From an uncultured Bacteroidales bacterium (GTDB lineage Bacteria; Bacteroidota; Bacteroidia; Bacteroidales; FEN-979), in assembly GCA_903877385.1 (NCBI GenBank), contig CAIRDP010000060.1, forward strand, positions 1-58,512: DNA of 58,512 nucleotides, read 5' to 3'. Position numbers and translations under genes: made by a program. A model generated the notes under the pieces. It did not search any database. It worked only from the letters and a program-made list of their open reading frames with translations, and had not been told where the DNA came from. Position 1 is the stretch's first letter; the number at the start of each line of letters is the position of its first letter. This document shows, piece by piece, positions 8,056 through 15,736 of the stretch.

Positions 8056-8235
8056 TGAGGAGGACAGATGGGGGACCTGCCGGGATTATGGAGGATGATT
8101 GCTACAAAGGACTCTCGTCCGGCCCGTCGAAGCCGGAGGCAGGGCATTTGCCGGTTTTTGAATCCAGGGGAGGGTATTTTAGGTGCGTTAAGCAATACCG
8201 GTAGTTACCGAATAATGAAGTAGGGCCTGAGATGG

Positions 8236-8265
8236 TTGCACGGCAGCCTTTTTGCTGCGGTGCAA
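8236..8265. other. Hairpin with internal CGG/CGG element
   Basis: Arms TTGCAC and GTGCAA, G8242 opposite G8259, inner stem GCAGC/GCTGC with a CTTTTT loop. Confidence 0.8.
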
Positions 8266-8884
8266 GCTCGGAAGGACCTGCGGTAGGGGAGTGGAGGGCT
8301 TGCATGGAAGCGTAGTGGAGCGTACGGCGCGGAGCGCCGGGTGTGAAACGAAGCGGACATTGAAGCCCGTAACGACCGGCTGGTGCCGGCAGGTATTGCT
8401 TAATGCACCTTTAACGAGGCAAAAATGCGCTGCCGATATTCTTGTGCGTCGAACTTAATTTTACTCGTATTGCAAGCCGGATGAGCACCCTCCAAATCTT
8501 CTCGTGATGCTAACGGGGATATTTAACATAATGTGGTTATAGGACTGACGCAGGTAGAATCCAATGCCGCCAAATGGCCAGGCAAACGCTGTGGACAGGG
8601 ATTCATTAAAAAACGGGGGTAGGCATCAGCCCATTGCGGTTGCCATACATTTGACGGCGTTGATCAAAGCCGGGATAGGCCGGCAGCGGCAGTACTATAA
8701 CATCATGTTATGTTAACATAGACCCGTACACGTTGTACTGAGGGAAGGGAAATGCTTGTTACCTGGGCGGGTTGGCGTGCTATGCAGGCTGGGCAAATGG
8801 GCGCGTTGGTTTAAACCGTGTGGATTGGCGATAAGGGTTTAAGGGACACTCCTGGCCGGAACAGAGCCTTCAAATAGAAAATTA

Positions 8885-8920
8885 ATACACCGGGTGCGAG
8901 GGACGAAGCACCGGGTGTAT
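8885..8920. other. Hairpin with internal CGG/CGG element
   Basis: Arms ATACACC and GGTGTAT, G8892 opposite G8913, inner stem GGTGC/GCACC closing a 10-nt purine-rich loop. Confidence 0.8.
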
Positions 8921-9117
8921 ACCATATTGAAGGGACCGGAGCAACGGCTAAGCCTGAACGAATGAGCGGTGAAGCCGTGAGGAGCTTGCGACGAAACGGA
9001 GCGGAACCGCCGAATGAGTGAATGGATTAGCGGTTGCGGAGTGTTGGGGAGTAAGATAGTTATAACAATTACTTACCCTGACAAATTGATGCCATTATAT
9101 GATGGAGCACAAATACA

Positions 9118-10581
9118 TTACTTTATGGCTGTCATTAATTCATTGAGGGTGTTCGGATTAGCAACGATTATCTTTGTTTTTGCATCTAGCAAAACCATCA
9201 CTGGAGTGGCTAAAACGAAATAATCGCTGGCCACTTTGCTGCGTACCCCTTCTTCAGCACGAATGTGGAGCCATCCTTTATGCTGCAATATCTGTTGCCT
9301 ATAGGCTTTAATTTCTGTTTCAGTTTCATCCAAGCTGATGGCCACAACCTGTATTTTCTGCTGCATTTCACCCTGCTGTTGCCATGGATAAAGTACTTTA
9401 ACGGTCTCCATACAATGACTGCAACCCGCCGACCAGAATAGGAGAAGAATATATTTGCACTGCGTTTTAAGTTCATACAAATCAAACAGATTCCCACCAC
9501 TATCCTTCATGGTAATATTTGGAGCAATGGTTCCGGTGACCAGTGTTTCCATGCCTTTTAATCTTCTGGCAATCTCCTGTCGTTTCGAGGTGAGGCAGGT
9601 TGAATCATTCAGGTAAGGATCCAGTACCTTCATCCCAGCCATTATACCGTTTGTTTCGTATCCCCTGTAAAAATAATCTACCATCCAGCCGTAGACCAGT
9701 GGGTGGCCTTGTTTTGCCTTTTCAATTGCGGTTTTACCTGCCATCGGGAATAGGGAATCACGCAGGGTTGCGGTTGTGCATAATTGTCCATAGAGATTTA
9801 CATAAGCGTCCATCCATTTGTTCATATCCGATGTTTTTGCAAGTAATGGGTCCTTAAAATCCATGTTATCAAAGTAGTGATTTATCAGGCTTCCAATCCG
9901 TTCGGTTTCGCTACCTTTCCATGGTATTTCAGGCACATACTGGAAACAATACAGATGACTTACAAATAAAGCGCTGTCCTGAATGCTTTTTGTTTGAAGC
10001 CATTGGTTGTAAGATTGTCTCCTATGCTCATATTCCTTGATGCCCTGCTGATAAAACTTCGATTCAGTATCATCATAATTCAACAGGAGATTTTGAAGAG
10101 GACCCAGTTTTTCTTTGTGCATACCATTTTCTTTGGAGAAAAATGTAAAAGCCATGTTTTCTCTTTCATCTTTCTGGAAATAGATGCTGTCAACATTATT
10201 GCAATACATTGGGTTGGCCCATAATTCCAGATTCTGGTCATTAATGAAAAAATACTTCTCTGAAGGGTAAGGCGTGCTTGACTCTTTTTCCCTGTAATCA
10301 AACCTTAAAACAAACTCTCCAGGCAGCTTTTGTTTAGGAACAGTTAGTTTGACTGCATCACCATTTCCCTTCGCATTTATTTCGAGAATGGGCTTAAATG
10401 TTCTGGAATCCGATAGGGCTAAGATGCTTATTTTGCTTTCGATAACACCTCTTAAATGGATTGTCAATGCAACATTCTGATCTTGTGCAAATAATTGAAA
10501 TGTCAGTGCCAATAATAGAAAGATGTCACTAACAATTGTAATTACTTTGGTTCTTAAACTAATAATCCAGTTGAATGCCAT
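9118..10581 (-). CDS. Secreted thioredoxin-fold (TlpA/DUF5106-like) protein, phage cargo
   Basis: 487 aa. Residues 1-33 are a signal peptide (ALTFQLFAQ before the cut). Residues about 34-130 form a beta-rich DUF4369-like domain, 160-340 a helical DUF5106-like region, and 350-487 a thioredoxin fold with redox motif WSAGCSHC (Cys near 387 and 390) and the cis-Pro context VLATPVMVLLD. Such proteins act as periplasmic thiol-disulfide oxidoreductases in Bacteroidota. It sits inside the prophage, convergent with the terminase side and with lower GC than the phage genes, so it looks like acquired cargo of host origin. No SSB, capsid or regulatory link is visible. Confidence 0.82.
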   Translation of the reverse strand: MAFNWIISLRTKVITIVSDIFLLLALTFQLFAQDQNVALTIHLRGVIESKISILALSDSRTFKPILEINAKGNGDAVKLTVPKQKLPGEFVLRFDYREKESSTPYPSEKYFFINDQNLELWANPMYCNNVDSIYFQKDERENMAFTFFSKENGMHKEKLGPLQNLLLNYDDTESKFYQQGIKEYEHRRQSYNQWLQTKSIQDSALFVSHLYCFQYVPEIPWKGSETERIGSLINHYFDNMDFKDPLLAKTSDMNKWMDAYVNLYGQLCTTATLRDSLFPMAGKTAIEKAKQGHPLVYGWMVDYFYRGYETNGIMAGMKVLDPYLNDSTCLTSKRQEIARRLKGMETLVTGTIAPNITMKDSGGNLFDLYELKTQCKYILLLFWSAGCSHCMETVKVLYPWQQQGEMQQKIQVVAISLDETETEIKAYRQQILQHKGWLHIRAEEGVRSKVASDYFVLATPVMVLLDAKTKIIVANPNTLNELMTAIK

Positions 10582-10653
10582 TTCTGAAATTCATCTTATT
10601 TTTAGGATTTATCAAATAAGTGAGTCTGGTTTTTGTGTAGTTCAATAATAAAT

Positions 10654-11277
10654 TCAATCTATAGGTTCAATATTACAATTCATACCGAGTCTAAAATCAC
10701 CTTCTTTAAAAGGACTCGAAAATTCCCTACTTATTGTTTTTGTTAAACCTGTTAGGGGGGCTGAGTAGTTTATTCGGACCCTTAAAAAAATGTTTGAGTT
10801 TTCTGAAAGAGCTTTCTGCAAATTATAATTACTCCCAACATGTGAATTAGGATTCTTGTCATCAGGATTTATCTTAGAGTGATTTTGATAATTGCCGTTA
10901 GAAACAAACCGATATGCATTTTTATAATTGCTGCCTTTAAAAAGAATACCGGGAAGTTCCCAAACCGAATCATTATAAAAGCATAAATGACCTTGTACTT
11001 TATCGATGCCATGTGTGTTTGAATTGCCTCTTTCTATAACTGATGCATCAATTTTAATATTATGAATTGTAAACAAACCTTTATTAAAGATTTTAAATTT
11101 ATAATAAGTTTTACCAACCTTATTTATAACTGCAATTTTACTGCATAAATGCAGACAGCCCTTGTAAAGAAATAAAACCAAGACGGCAATTATTGATGAG
11201 AAAAACCCAAAGATGATGTTGAGTAGCATATCGTAAGGGGTTTGAGTAAAACATTCATGAGTACATAAGCATTCCAT
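10654..11277 (-). CDS. Membrane-anchored protein, unknown
   Basis: 207 aa, start ATG 11277; an internal Met at residue 17 is an alternative start. Residues about 17-45 form one hydrophobic helix (FGFFSSIIAVLVLFLYKG). The rest is a soluble, Asn-rich beta-type domain (FKIFNKGLFTIHNIKIDASV, then LRVRINYSAPLTGLTKT). I do not recognise the family. The gene is notably AT-rich compared with the capsid and replication genes, as are its flanks, and belongs to the cargo stretch between the terminase and replication blocks. Confidence 0.65.
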   Translation of the reverse strand: MECLCTHECFTQTPYDMLLNIIFGFFSSIIAVLVLFLYKGCLHLCSKIAVINKVGKTYYKFKIFNKGLFTIHNIKIDASVIERGNSNTHGIDKVQGHLCFYNDSVWELPGILFKGSNYKNAYRFVSNGNYQNHSKINPDDKNPNSHVGSNYNLQKALSENSNIFLRVRINYSAPLTGLTKTISREFSSPFKEGDFRLGMNCNIEPID

Positions 11278-11338
11278 AATATCGCGTTTAATTATTTTAC
11301 TTTTTTATAATTATAAAATCTTTAAAAAGAAGAAATTG

Positions 11339-14300
11339 TCAGTAAAACAGTATACAACGAATCGTGTTTCCTGTTGTTTTTAAGGAATTATAAATTTGGC
11401 ATTGTGAAGCCCAGAAGAAAAGATATGAACCTTGGTCATTATTGTTCTGCTGACTGTCCCAGTATTGTCCATATGAACCGCGGGCTAATAGGGAACCATT
11501 TGTAGCGGTTAAGTACCCTGCCGCATGAAGCTTAAGACTGGAATTCCATGTGTCATTCCAACTATACCAGCCTCCATATAATATAAGATTAGACCATTCA
11601 GTGTAAGTAGGAATACGCCACCCAGTGCCAAGCTCAAGTGCACATGGGTCATTTGCCAATACCCAATCAGAGTTCTCACTTATTGGTGTTATCCACGTGG
11701 TATTGGGAGTTCTGGTCGTTCCATCATGCTTATACCCCTGTTTGCGGTTAAATTGCCAGTACCAGCCTGCTGATGGTTCAGTAGCATCATTTTTAGCAGT
11801 TGCCTGGTGGTCAGCACCAAGATTACTGGTAATCCAACATTTTGAAGGTTCACCGGGTACATTTGTAACAATACCATAAGTAACAGTTTTATTAACCGGG
11901 GCTACGCCTCCTGAAGTATTATGATTAACTGTTATTGAAGTAGGGCAGGTCCAAACCAAGGTAGTAAAACTTACTTGATTTCCAAAAGTCGTACCAAAAT
12001 TATTAGTTGAATAGGCTCTTACATAATATAGTGTATTCGCGGTAAGTCCAGATATATTGCTTATAAATGACCCAGTGCCACTCCCATCCGTAGTATGGCT
12101 GTTCCCTGTTGTTGGATTTGGTGATGTATTCCAGCAAACCCCTCTTGATATCACAGATCCCCCACCATCTGAAGTGATATTACCTCCACTGGTCGCCGTA
12201 CCATAAGAAATGTTTGTAAGTGTGTTTGTACTCAATGTAGCCCAAGGAAATGCTCTAATAGCCCGAACATTTTCACTGATATTATGATAAGCATTATTCC
12301 AGCTACAAGAATAAAAACTCCAATCATAAGCTGTGCCTCCTGAGTTATCGGTTGAAGCCCAATACCATCCAGAAGCGAAGCTACTAATATAATATTGTTG
12401 TTGACACAACTGAGTAATTTCACCATTAGAGGGTAAAAACCAATCTGAATAGCTGTTTAGGACAAGATTAACACAGTTTTTGGCTGCAATTCCCACCTCA
12501 GGACATTGATTGACAATAGCATAAGTACTTGATTGCCCACCCCCTAAAGAACCACTAGTCCCGCTAATCGGATAATTATTACACCCCCAAGGTGCGAGGG
12601 ATAAATCGCTTAAGGATGAAATAAAACCACCCTGACCAGCTCCATCGATGTAAAAAATTTTTCCTCCACCATAATTTTTCCCAATATAATAATTTGGTTC
12701 TGGCCCTTGAATACACCGGACAGAATGAGCTTTTGTTTTTATATATTGGTCTTTAGATAAATCTGGATAATTATAGCTAAGATATCTTGCCCAGGCATTA
12801 CTAACATTCTCCGAAGAAGACCAGAAATAACCGTTAAATGTTAGATTGGAGGAATAGTATCCCCCTGGAAGTCCAGTAAATCCACTGCTATTAGTTGCAC
12901 TAGTATTTGGTGAGGCCCAATGCACTAATCCCATTTCTTTCATTTTACCTCCTGCAACACTTGCCCCTCCAAGGTAATTGTTTAGCGTATCCCATTCTGT
13001 GTCTGTTGGTATATGCCATCCAGATGGGCATAGTCCAGACACACCAGCGGTTGGAGAATATTGCATTGCCTCATCCCATTGATATAACCCACCATAAACA
13101 TCACAATTTGATTCCATGTCTGCATAACAATATTTTTCTTTAATGCCATTATTAGTTTGACTTTGGCTACCAAGTATTTTTGTTCCGACGTTCAAATTTT
13201 CTTTAAACCAGCATTGAGTGCCAATTTGAACTGTATTGTATGTTTTGCCTTCATATGTCACAGTGGGCATACCTGGGCAGGGTTGACCACCAGAATTTGA
13301 AGTAGTGAATGTTAACTCATTTCCATACGAGGTTCCAATACTATTAGTGGCATAAGCCCGGACGTAATACAATGTACCTCCTGTTAATCCCGTCAGATTA
13401 CTAACAAAGGTGCCCGTTCCTGTTCCATCAATCGTATGATTTCCAGATATTGTCGGACCTGATGTTGTACTCCAACAGACACCTCTTGCTGTGACCGTAG
13501 CACCACCATCAGATAATACCGTTCCTCCACTCGTTGCTGTTGTTTGCGTAATATTTGTTATAGCAGCTGTGGTTACAGTTGGCAAATTCAATGTTGTAAA
13601 GGTCAATTCGTTTCCATAGGATGTCCCTACGCTGTTGGTTGCATAGGCCCTCACATAATATAATGTACCTCCTGTTAATCCGGTTATATTACTAACAAAG
13701 GTGCCCGTTCCTGTTCCATCAATGGTATGACTTCCAGCGGTTGTTGGCCCTGACGATGTACTCCAGCATACTCCTCTTGCAGTCACTGCTGCACCTCCAT
13801 CAGAGGTTACCGTTCCACCACTGGTTGCTGTAGTTTGAGTAATATTAGTCACTGCTGCTGTCGTCACAACTGGAGGAGTGGTACTTTGTCCAGTTGTAAA
13901 TGTAACTTCATTACCATATCCTGTTCCAACACTGTTGGTTCCATAGGCTCTCACATAATATTGGGTATTAGGTGATAACCCCGTTAAATAACTGATAAAA
14001 GGGCCTGTTCCACTGCCATCCATAGTGTGATTTCCTGCAATCGTAGGAGCAGGTGAAGTACCCCAACATATTCCTTTTGACGTTACAGCAGTTCCACCAT
14101 CAGAAGTAACATCACCTCCACAGGTAGCACTTGTCTGAGTTATATTCGTCACAGGGGAAGTTGTCACCGAGGGTAGATAATACATTGTCATATTAAAATA
14201 GTATGTTTTACTAGCTATTGGGCTGTCGTATAATATTTTTTCATTATACCCATTAGAATATGCCGTATACATCATCTGGTTTCCCAGATAAAAGATAAAT

Positions 14301-14881
14301 TGTGAATTGTTCTGGTCTTTAAGGTTATTTTTTTCAAAATCAGGAATGTGACCAAGGTATTGAATGGTATTATTCGAATTCCCTTGTCCGGCACTGATAA
14401 TTTTTATCGATCTGTTATTTTTTTCATCAAATACAGACAGTATCAACATTTTATTTTCTGATGATGAAATCACGAATGAATTAAATCCTTTTTCAAACTC
14501 ATGATGATATTCCGAAAGTTTTGCACCCAATTCATCAAAAAGTATTAAGTTTAATGTTCCTCCGTATTCCCGATAAATACTAACAATTGTTGTCCCTTGA
14601 AACGGATTGGGATAATTTTGCTTTAAAACGAATGATCCTGAGTTGTTGTCATTTTTTTCACCAATCCCAACAGGCCATGAGGCAATTAATGTTAGTACAG
14701 GGACAGGACCAAATAATAGTGTATCACAGTTCTCTGTCAAATTCTTAACATAAACGCTGTCAAGTGATATAAGATTCTGAGTAAGCGAATCTTTACCAAT
14801 AAAGGTAAAGGTCATCGGCGTCTGACTATAAATACTGAATGAGCCGAGTATAAAAAATATTAACAGATAGAACTTTTTCAT
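11339..14881 (-). CDS. Large secreted FISUMP / DUF1566 surface protein with Fn3-like repeats
   Basis: I chose ATG 14881 (MKKFYLLIFFILGSFSIYSQ, a signal peptide), giving 1180 aa; the longer frame adds 26 residues upstream of it. Order: N-terminal domain with a T9SS-tail-like NYPNPFQGTTIVSIY (about 100-170); three Fn3-like repeats (about 240-520) with motif VTSDGG and a YYVRAYATNS core; a FISUMP domain ending KAHSVRCIQG (about 540-720); a DUF1566-like domain ending SENVRAIRAF (about 730-890); a fourth Fn3-like repeat; and a final FISUMP-like domain ending TGNTIRCILFY. FISUMP domains have a C-type-lectin-like fold and probably bind surface ligands. It has its own promoter at 14915-14945. It is probable lysogenic cargo; a role in host adhesion or phage attachment is not distinguishable. 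Confidence 0.8.
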   Translation of the reverse strand: MKKFYLLIFFILGSFSIYSQTPMTFTFIGKDSLTQNLISLDSVYVKNLTENCDTLLFGPVPVLTLIASWPVGIGEKNDNNSGSFVLKQNYPNPFQGTTIVSIYREYGGTLNLILFDELGAKLSEYHHEFEKGFNSFVISSSENKMLILSVFDEKNNRSIKIISAGQGNSNNTIQYLGHIPDFEKNNLKDQNNSQFIFYLGNQMMYTAYSNGYNEKILYDSPIASKTYYFNMTMYYLPSVTTSPVTNITQTSATCGGDVTSDGGTAVTSKGICWGTSPAPTIAGNHTMDGSGTGPFISYLTGLSPNTQYYVRAYGTNSVGTGYGNEVTFTTGQSTTPPVVTTAAVTNITQTTATSGGTVTSDGGAAVTARGVCWSTSSGPTTAGSHTIDGTGTGTFVSNITGLTGGTLYYVRAYATNSVGTSYGNELTFTTLNLPTVTTAAITNITQTTATSGGTVLSDGGATVTARGVCWSTTSGPTISGNHTIDGTGTGTFVSNLTGLTGGTLYYVRAYATNSIGTSYGNELTFTTSNSGGQPCPGMPTVTYEGKTYNTVQIGTQCWFKENLNVGTKILGSQSQTNNGIKEKYCYADMESNCDVYGGLYQWDEAMQYSPTAGVSGLCPSGWHIPTDTEWDTLNNYLGGASVAGGKMKEMGLVHWASPNTSATNSSGFTGLPGGYYSSNLTFNGYFWSSSENVSNAWARYLSYNYPDLSKDQYIKTKAHSVRCIQGPEPNYYIGKNYGGGKIFYIDGAGQGGFISSLSDLSLAPWGCNNYPISGTSGSLGGGQSSTYAIVNQCPEVGIAAKNCVNLVLNSYSDWFLPSNGEITQLCQQQYYISSFASGWYWASTDNSGGTAYDWSFYSCSWNNAYHNISENVRAIRAFPWATLSTNTLTNISYGTATSGGNITSDGGGSVISRGVCWNTSPNPTTGNSHTTDGSGTGSFISNISGLTANTLYYVRAYSTNNFGTTFGNQVSFTTLVWTCPTSITVNHNTSGGVAPVNKTVTYGIVTNVPGEPSKCWITSNLGADHQATAKNDATEPSAGWYWQFNRKQGYKHDGTTRTPNTTWITPISENSDWVLANDPCALELGTGWRIPTYTEWSNLILYGGWYSWNDTWNSSLKLHAAGYLTATNGSLLARGSYGQYWDSQQNNNDQGSYLFFWASQCQIYNSLKTTGNTIRCILFY
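11940..12240. repeat. Fourth Fn3-like repeat unit, distant copy
   Basis: Encodes the same VRAYSTNNFGTTFGNQVSFT pattern as the three tandem units at 13290-14160 but more diverged, and separated from them by the FISUMP and DUF1566 domains. Confidence 0.7.
13290..14160. repeat. Three tandem Fn3-like coding repeats of about 280 bp
   Basis: Three adjacent units encode near-identical modules ending in ATNSVGTSYGNELTFTT or close variants. The first two in plus order are very similar at DNA level (shared stretches such as AATGTACCTCCTGTTAATCC), suggesting recent duplication or continuing recombination. Confidence 0.85.
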
Positions 14882-14914
14882 AAGATAATGTTTTACTTTA
14901 TTTACTTTACTTAT

Positions 14915-14945
14915 CAAATGTATAATAAAATAAAGCAAAGTCAAA
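14915..14945 (-). promoter_or_regulatory. Promoter of the FISUMP protein gene
   Basis: On the minus strand TTTG (14942-14945) is followed after 19 bp by TACATTTG (14915-14922), an exact match to the Bacteroidota TTTG-N19-TAnnTTTG promoter, 34 bp before the ATG. The cargo gene is therefore independently transcribed. Confidence 0.75.
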
Positions 14946-14988
14946 GAATTGTTAGACATTTTTCAGGGTAGACTATTTGAAAAGTGTT

Positions 14989-15459
14989 TCATGGAGGAAA
15001 AGTTGTACGATACCAATCATAGAATTCATCAAATGTATGAACGATGAGATAGATCCCTCCGGCTTTTTCGATTTCGGATTGATATCTTGCCTGGGCGAGG
15101 CTTTGGCGGTCGTGGCCCCATTTGATTTCGATTTTGACGGATTTGCCCTGGATTGTGGCGGAGATGTCGGCGGATCCTTTGGTCATGGCGGAGGGGATGT
15201 ATTTGACTGAGCCGATCTGTTTGCGGTGGCCGAGGATGTCGGTGTAGGTTCTTCGGCTGTTGATTACGCGTCCGGTGACTGAGATGCGTTCCGCCTGACC
15301 GCCGGTGAGGCGGATGAATTTGATGACGGCGTTGGTGAGTTCGTTTGCTGAGTTGGCTTTTATGGGTTTGCAATAAAGGAGTTCCGGGGGAATCCCGGGA
15401 TATCGTCTCTGCTTGTCGAGCCGGTTCATTTCGTTGAGGATATGGATGGGGGTTGGCAT
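14989..15459 (-). CDS. VRR-NUC-type nuclease
   Basis: 156 aa. The C-terminal half has the PD-(D/E)XK layout of VRR-NUC enzymes: GSADISATIQGKSVKIEIKW supplies the acidic Asp and the E-x-K pair, followed by SLAQARYQSEIEKAGG, the conserved Gln helix. Residues 1-60 are helical and may bind DNA. Phage VRR-NUC proteins are thought to act as structure-specific or Holliday-junction-type nucleases in replication or packaging. It is the last gene of the replication block; the preceding spacer (15460-15736) holds repeated CTCACA words. Confidence 0.82.
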   Translation of the reverse strand: MPTPIHILNEMNRLDKQRRYPGIPPELLYCKPIKANSANELTNAVIKFIRLTGGQAERISVTGRVINSRRTYTDILGHRKQIGSVKYIPSAMTKGSADISATIQGKSVKIEIKWGHDRQSLAQARYQSEIEKAGGIYLIVHTFDEFYDWYRTTFPP

Positions 15460-15736
15460 GGTTTCTCACATTTTCACAAACCTGAATTTCTTTGTGATGA
15501 GGTTAACTTATTGATATTTATTTGCTTATGGGGTTTCTCACAATCTCACGGGTTTTTGGAGGAAACTTCTTATAATTTTCTTTTGCCTTGTTTACTGTGT
15601 TCTCTATAGATTACTTTTATTATTTATTATTTGTGAGAAAATAATATATTATATTAGTATACAGATATTTATGTCCTCACAAAATGTCTCACAAAGGTTT
15701 CTTTTTATCCTCCAAATTCGTGAGGGTGTGAGATTT
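15460..15736. other. AT-rich spacer with repeated CTCACA/TGTGAG words (candidate origin or operator)
   Basis: Eight or nine CTCACA, CTCACG, TTCACA or TGTGAG words lie in 277 bp (for example 15465, 15537, 15545, TTGTGAG at 15631, 15676, 15688, and TGTGAG at 15727, which overlaps the edge of the next gene). They surround a very AT-rich core at 15600-15672. This layout, beside the prim-pol/helicase gene, fits iterons plus an unwinding element. It could equally be repressor operators or a scattered version of the leader repeats. No ORF is credible here. Confidence 0.4.

Larger units (their letters stand above)
7683..9042 (+). ncRNA. Candidate large structured RNA (hairpin-rich, no credible ORF)
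   Basis: The 1.48-kb gap between the convergent TerL and thioredoxin-like genes has only short, unrelated ORFs. It is G-rich on the plus strand and packed with inverted repeats. Examples: CTCATTT 7683-7689 with AAATGAG 7751-7757 enclosing GCCGA/TCGGC (7712-7727); 7899-7927; GGTCAC/GTGACC with further inner pairs (7950-7993); 8026-8055; CCGGC/GCCGG (8119-8136); 8236-8265; CGGCGC/GCGCCG (8325-8339); CCGGC/GCCGG (8376-8389); GCCGG/CCGGC (8669-8684); ATAACAT/ATGTTAT (8697-8711); GTACA/TGTAC (8726-8738); 8885-8920; ACGGCT/AGCCGT (8944-8978); AACCGC/GCGGTT (about 9004-9036). The plus strand is favoured because mismatches are G-G rather than C-C and because TerL transcription runs into it. Position in a prophage recalls giant phage RNAs such as GOLLD and ROOL, but I do not recognise either family. 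A decayed group II intron is an alternative. Confidence 0.5.

Noticed and set aside
7683-9042. Group II intron
   Set aside because: No intron-encoded reverse transcriptase, and I could not find a domain V-like 34-nt hairpin with the conserved AGC and bulge. A strongly decayed intron is not fully excluded.
7763-9223. Short plus-strand ORFs (7763-7975, 8001-8204, 8252-8458, 9014-9223)
   Set aside because: They pass through strong hairpins, show no family-like sequence, no promoters and odd Trp/Arg/Gly-rich composition; better explained as chance frames in a GC-rich non-coding region.
11339-14881. Diversity-generating retroelement target (FISUMP/C-type-lectin fold, Asn/Tyr/Ser-rich C-terminus)
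   Set aside because: No reverse transcriptase and no template-repeat copy of the C-terminal region were seen in the window; FISUMP domains are naturally rich in these residues.
9118-14959. Possibility that the prophage ends at the terminase and the cargo genes are chromosomal
   Set aside because: Replication genes, integrase and the att site lie further right, so the cargo is enclosed by phage genes.
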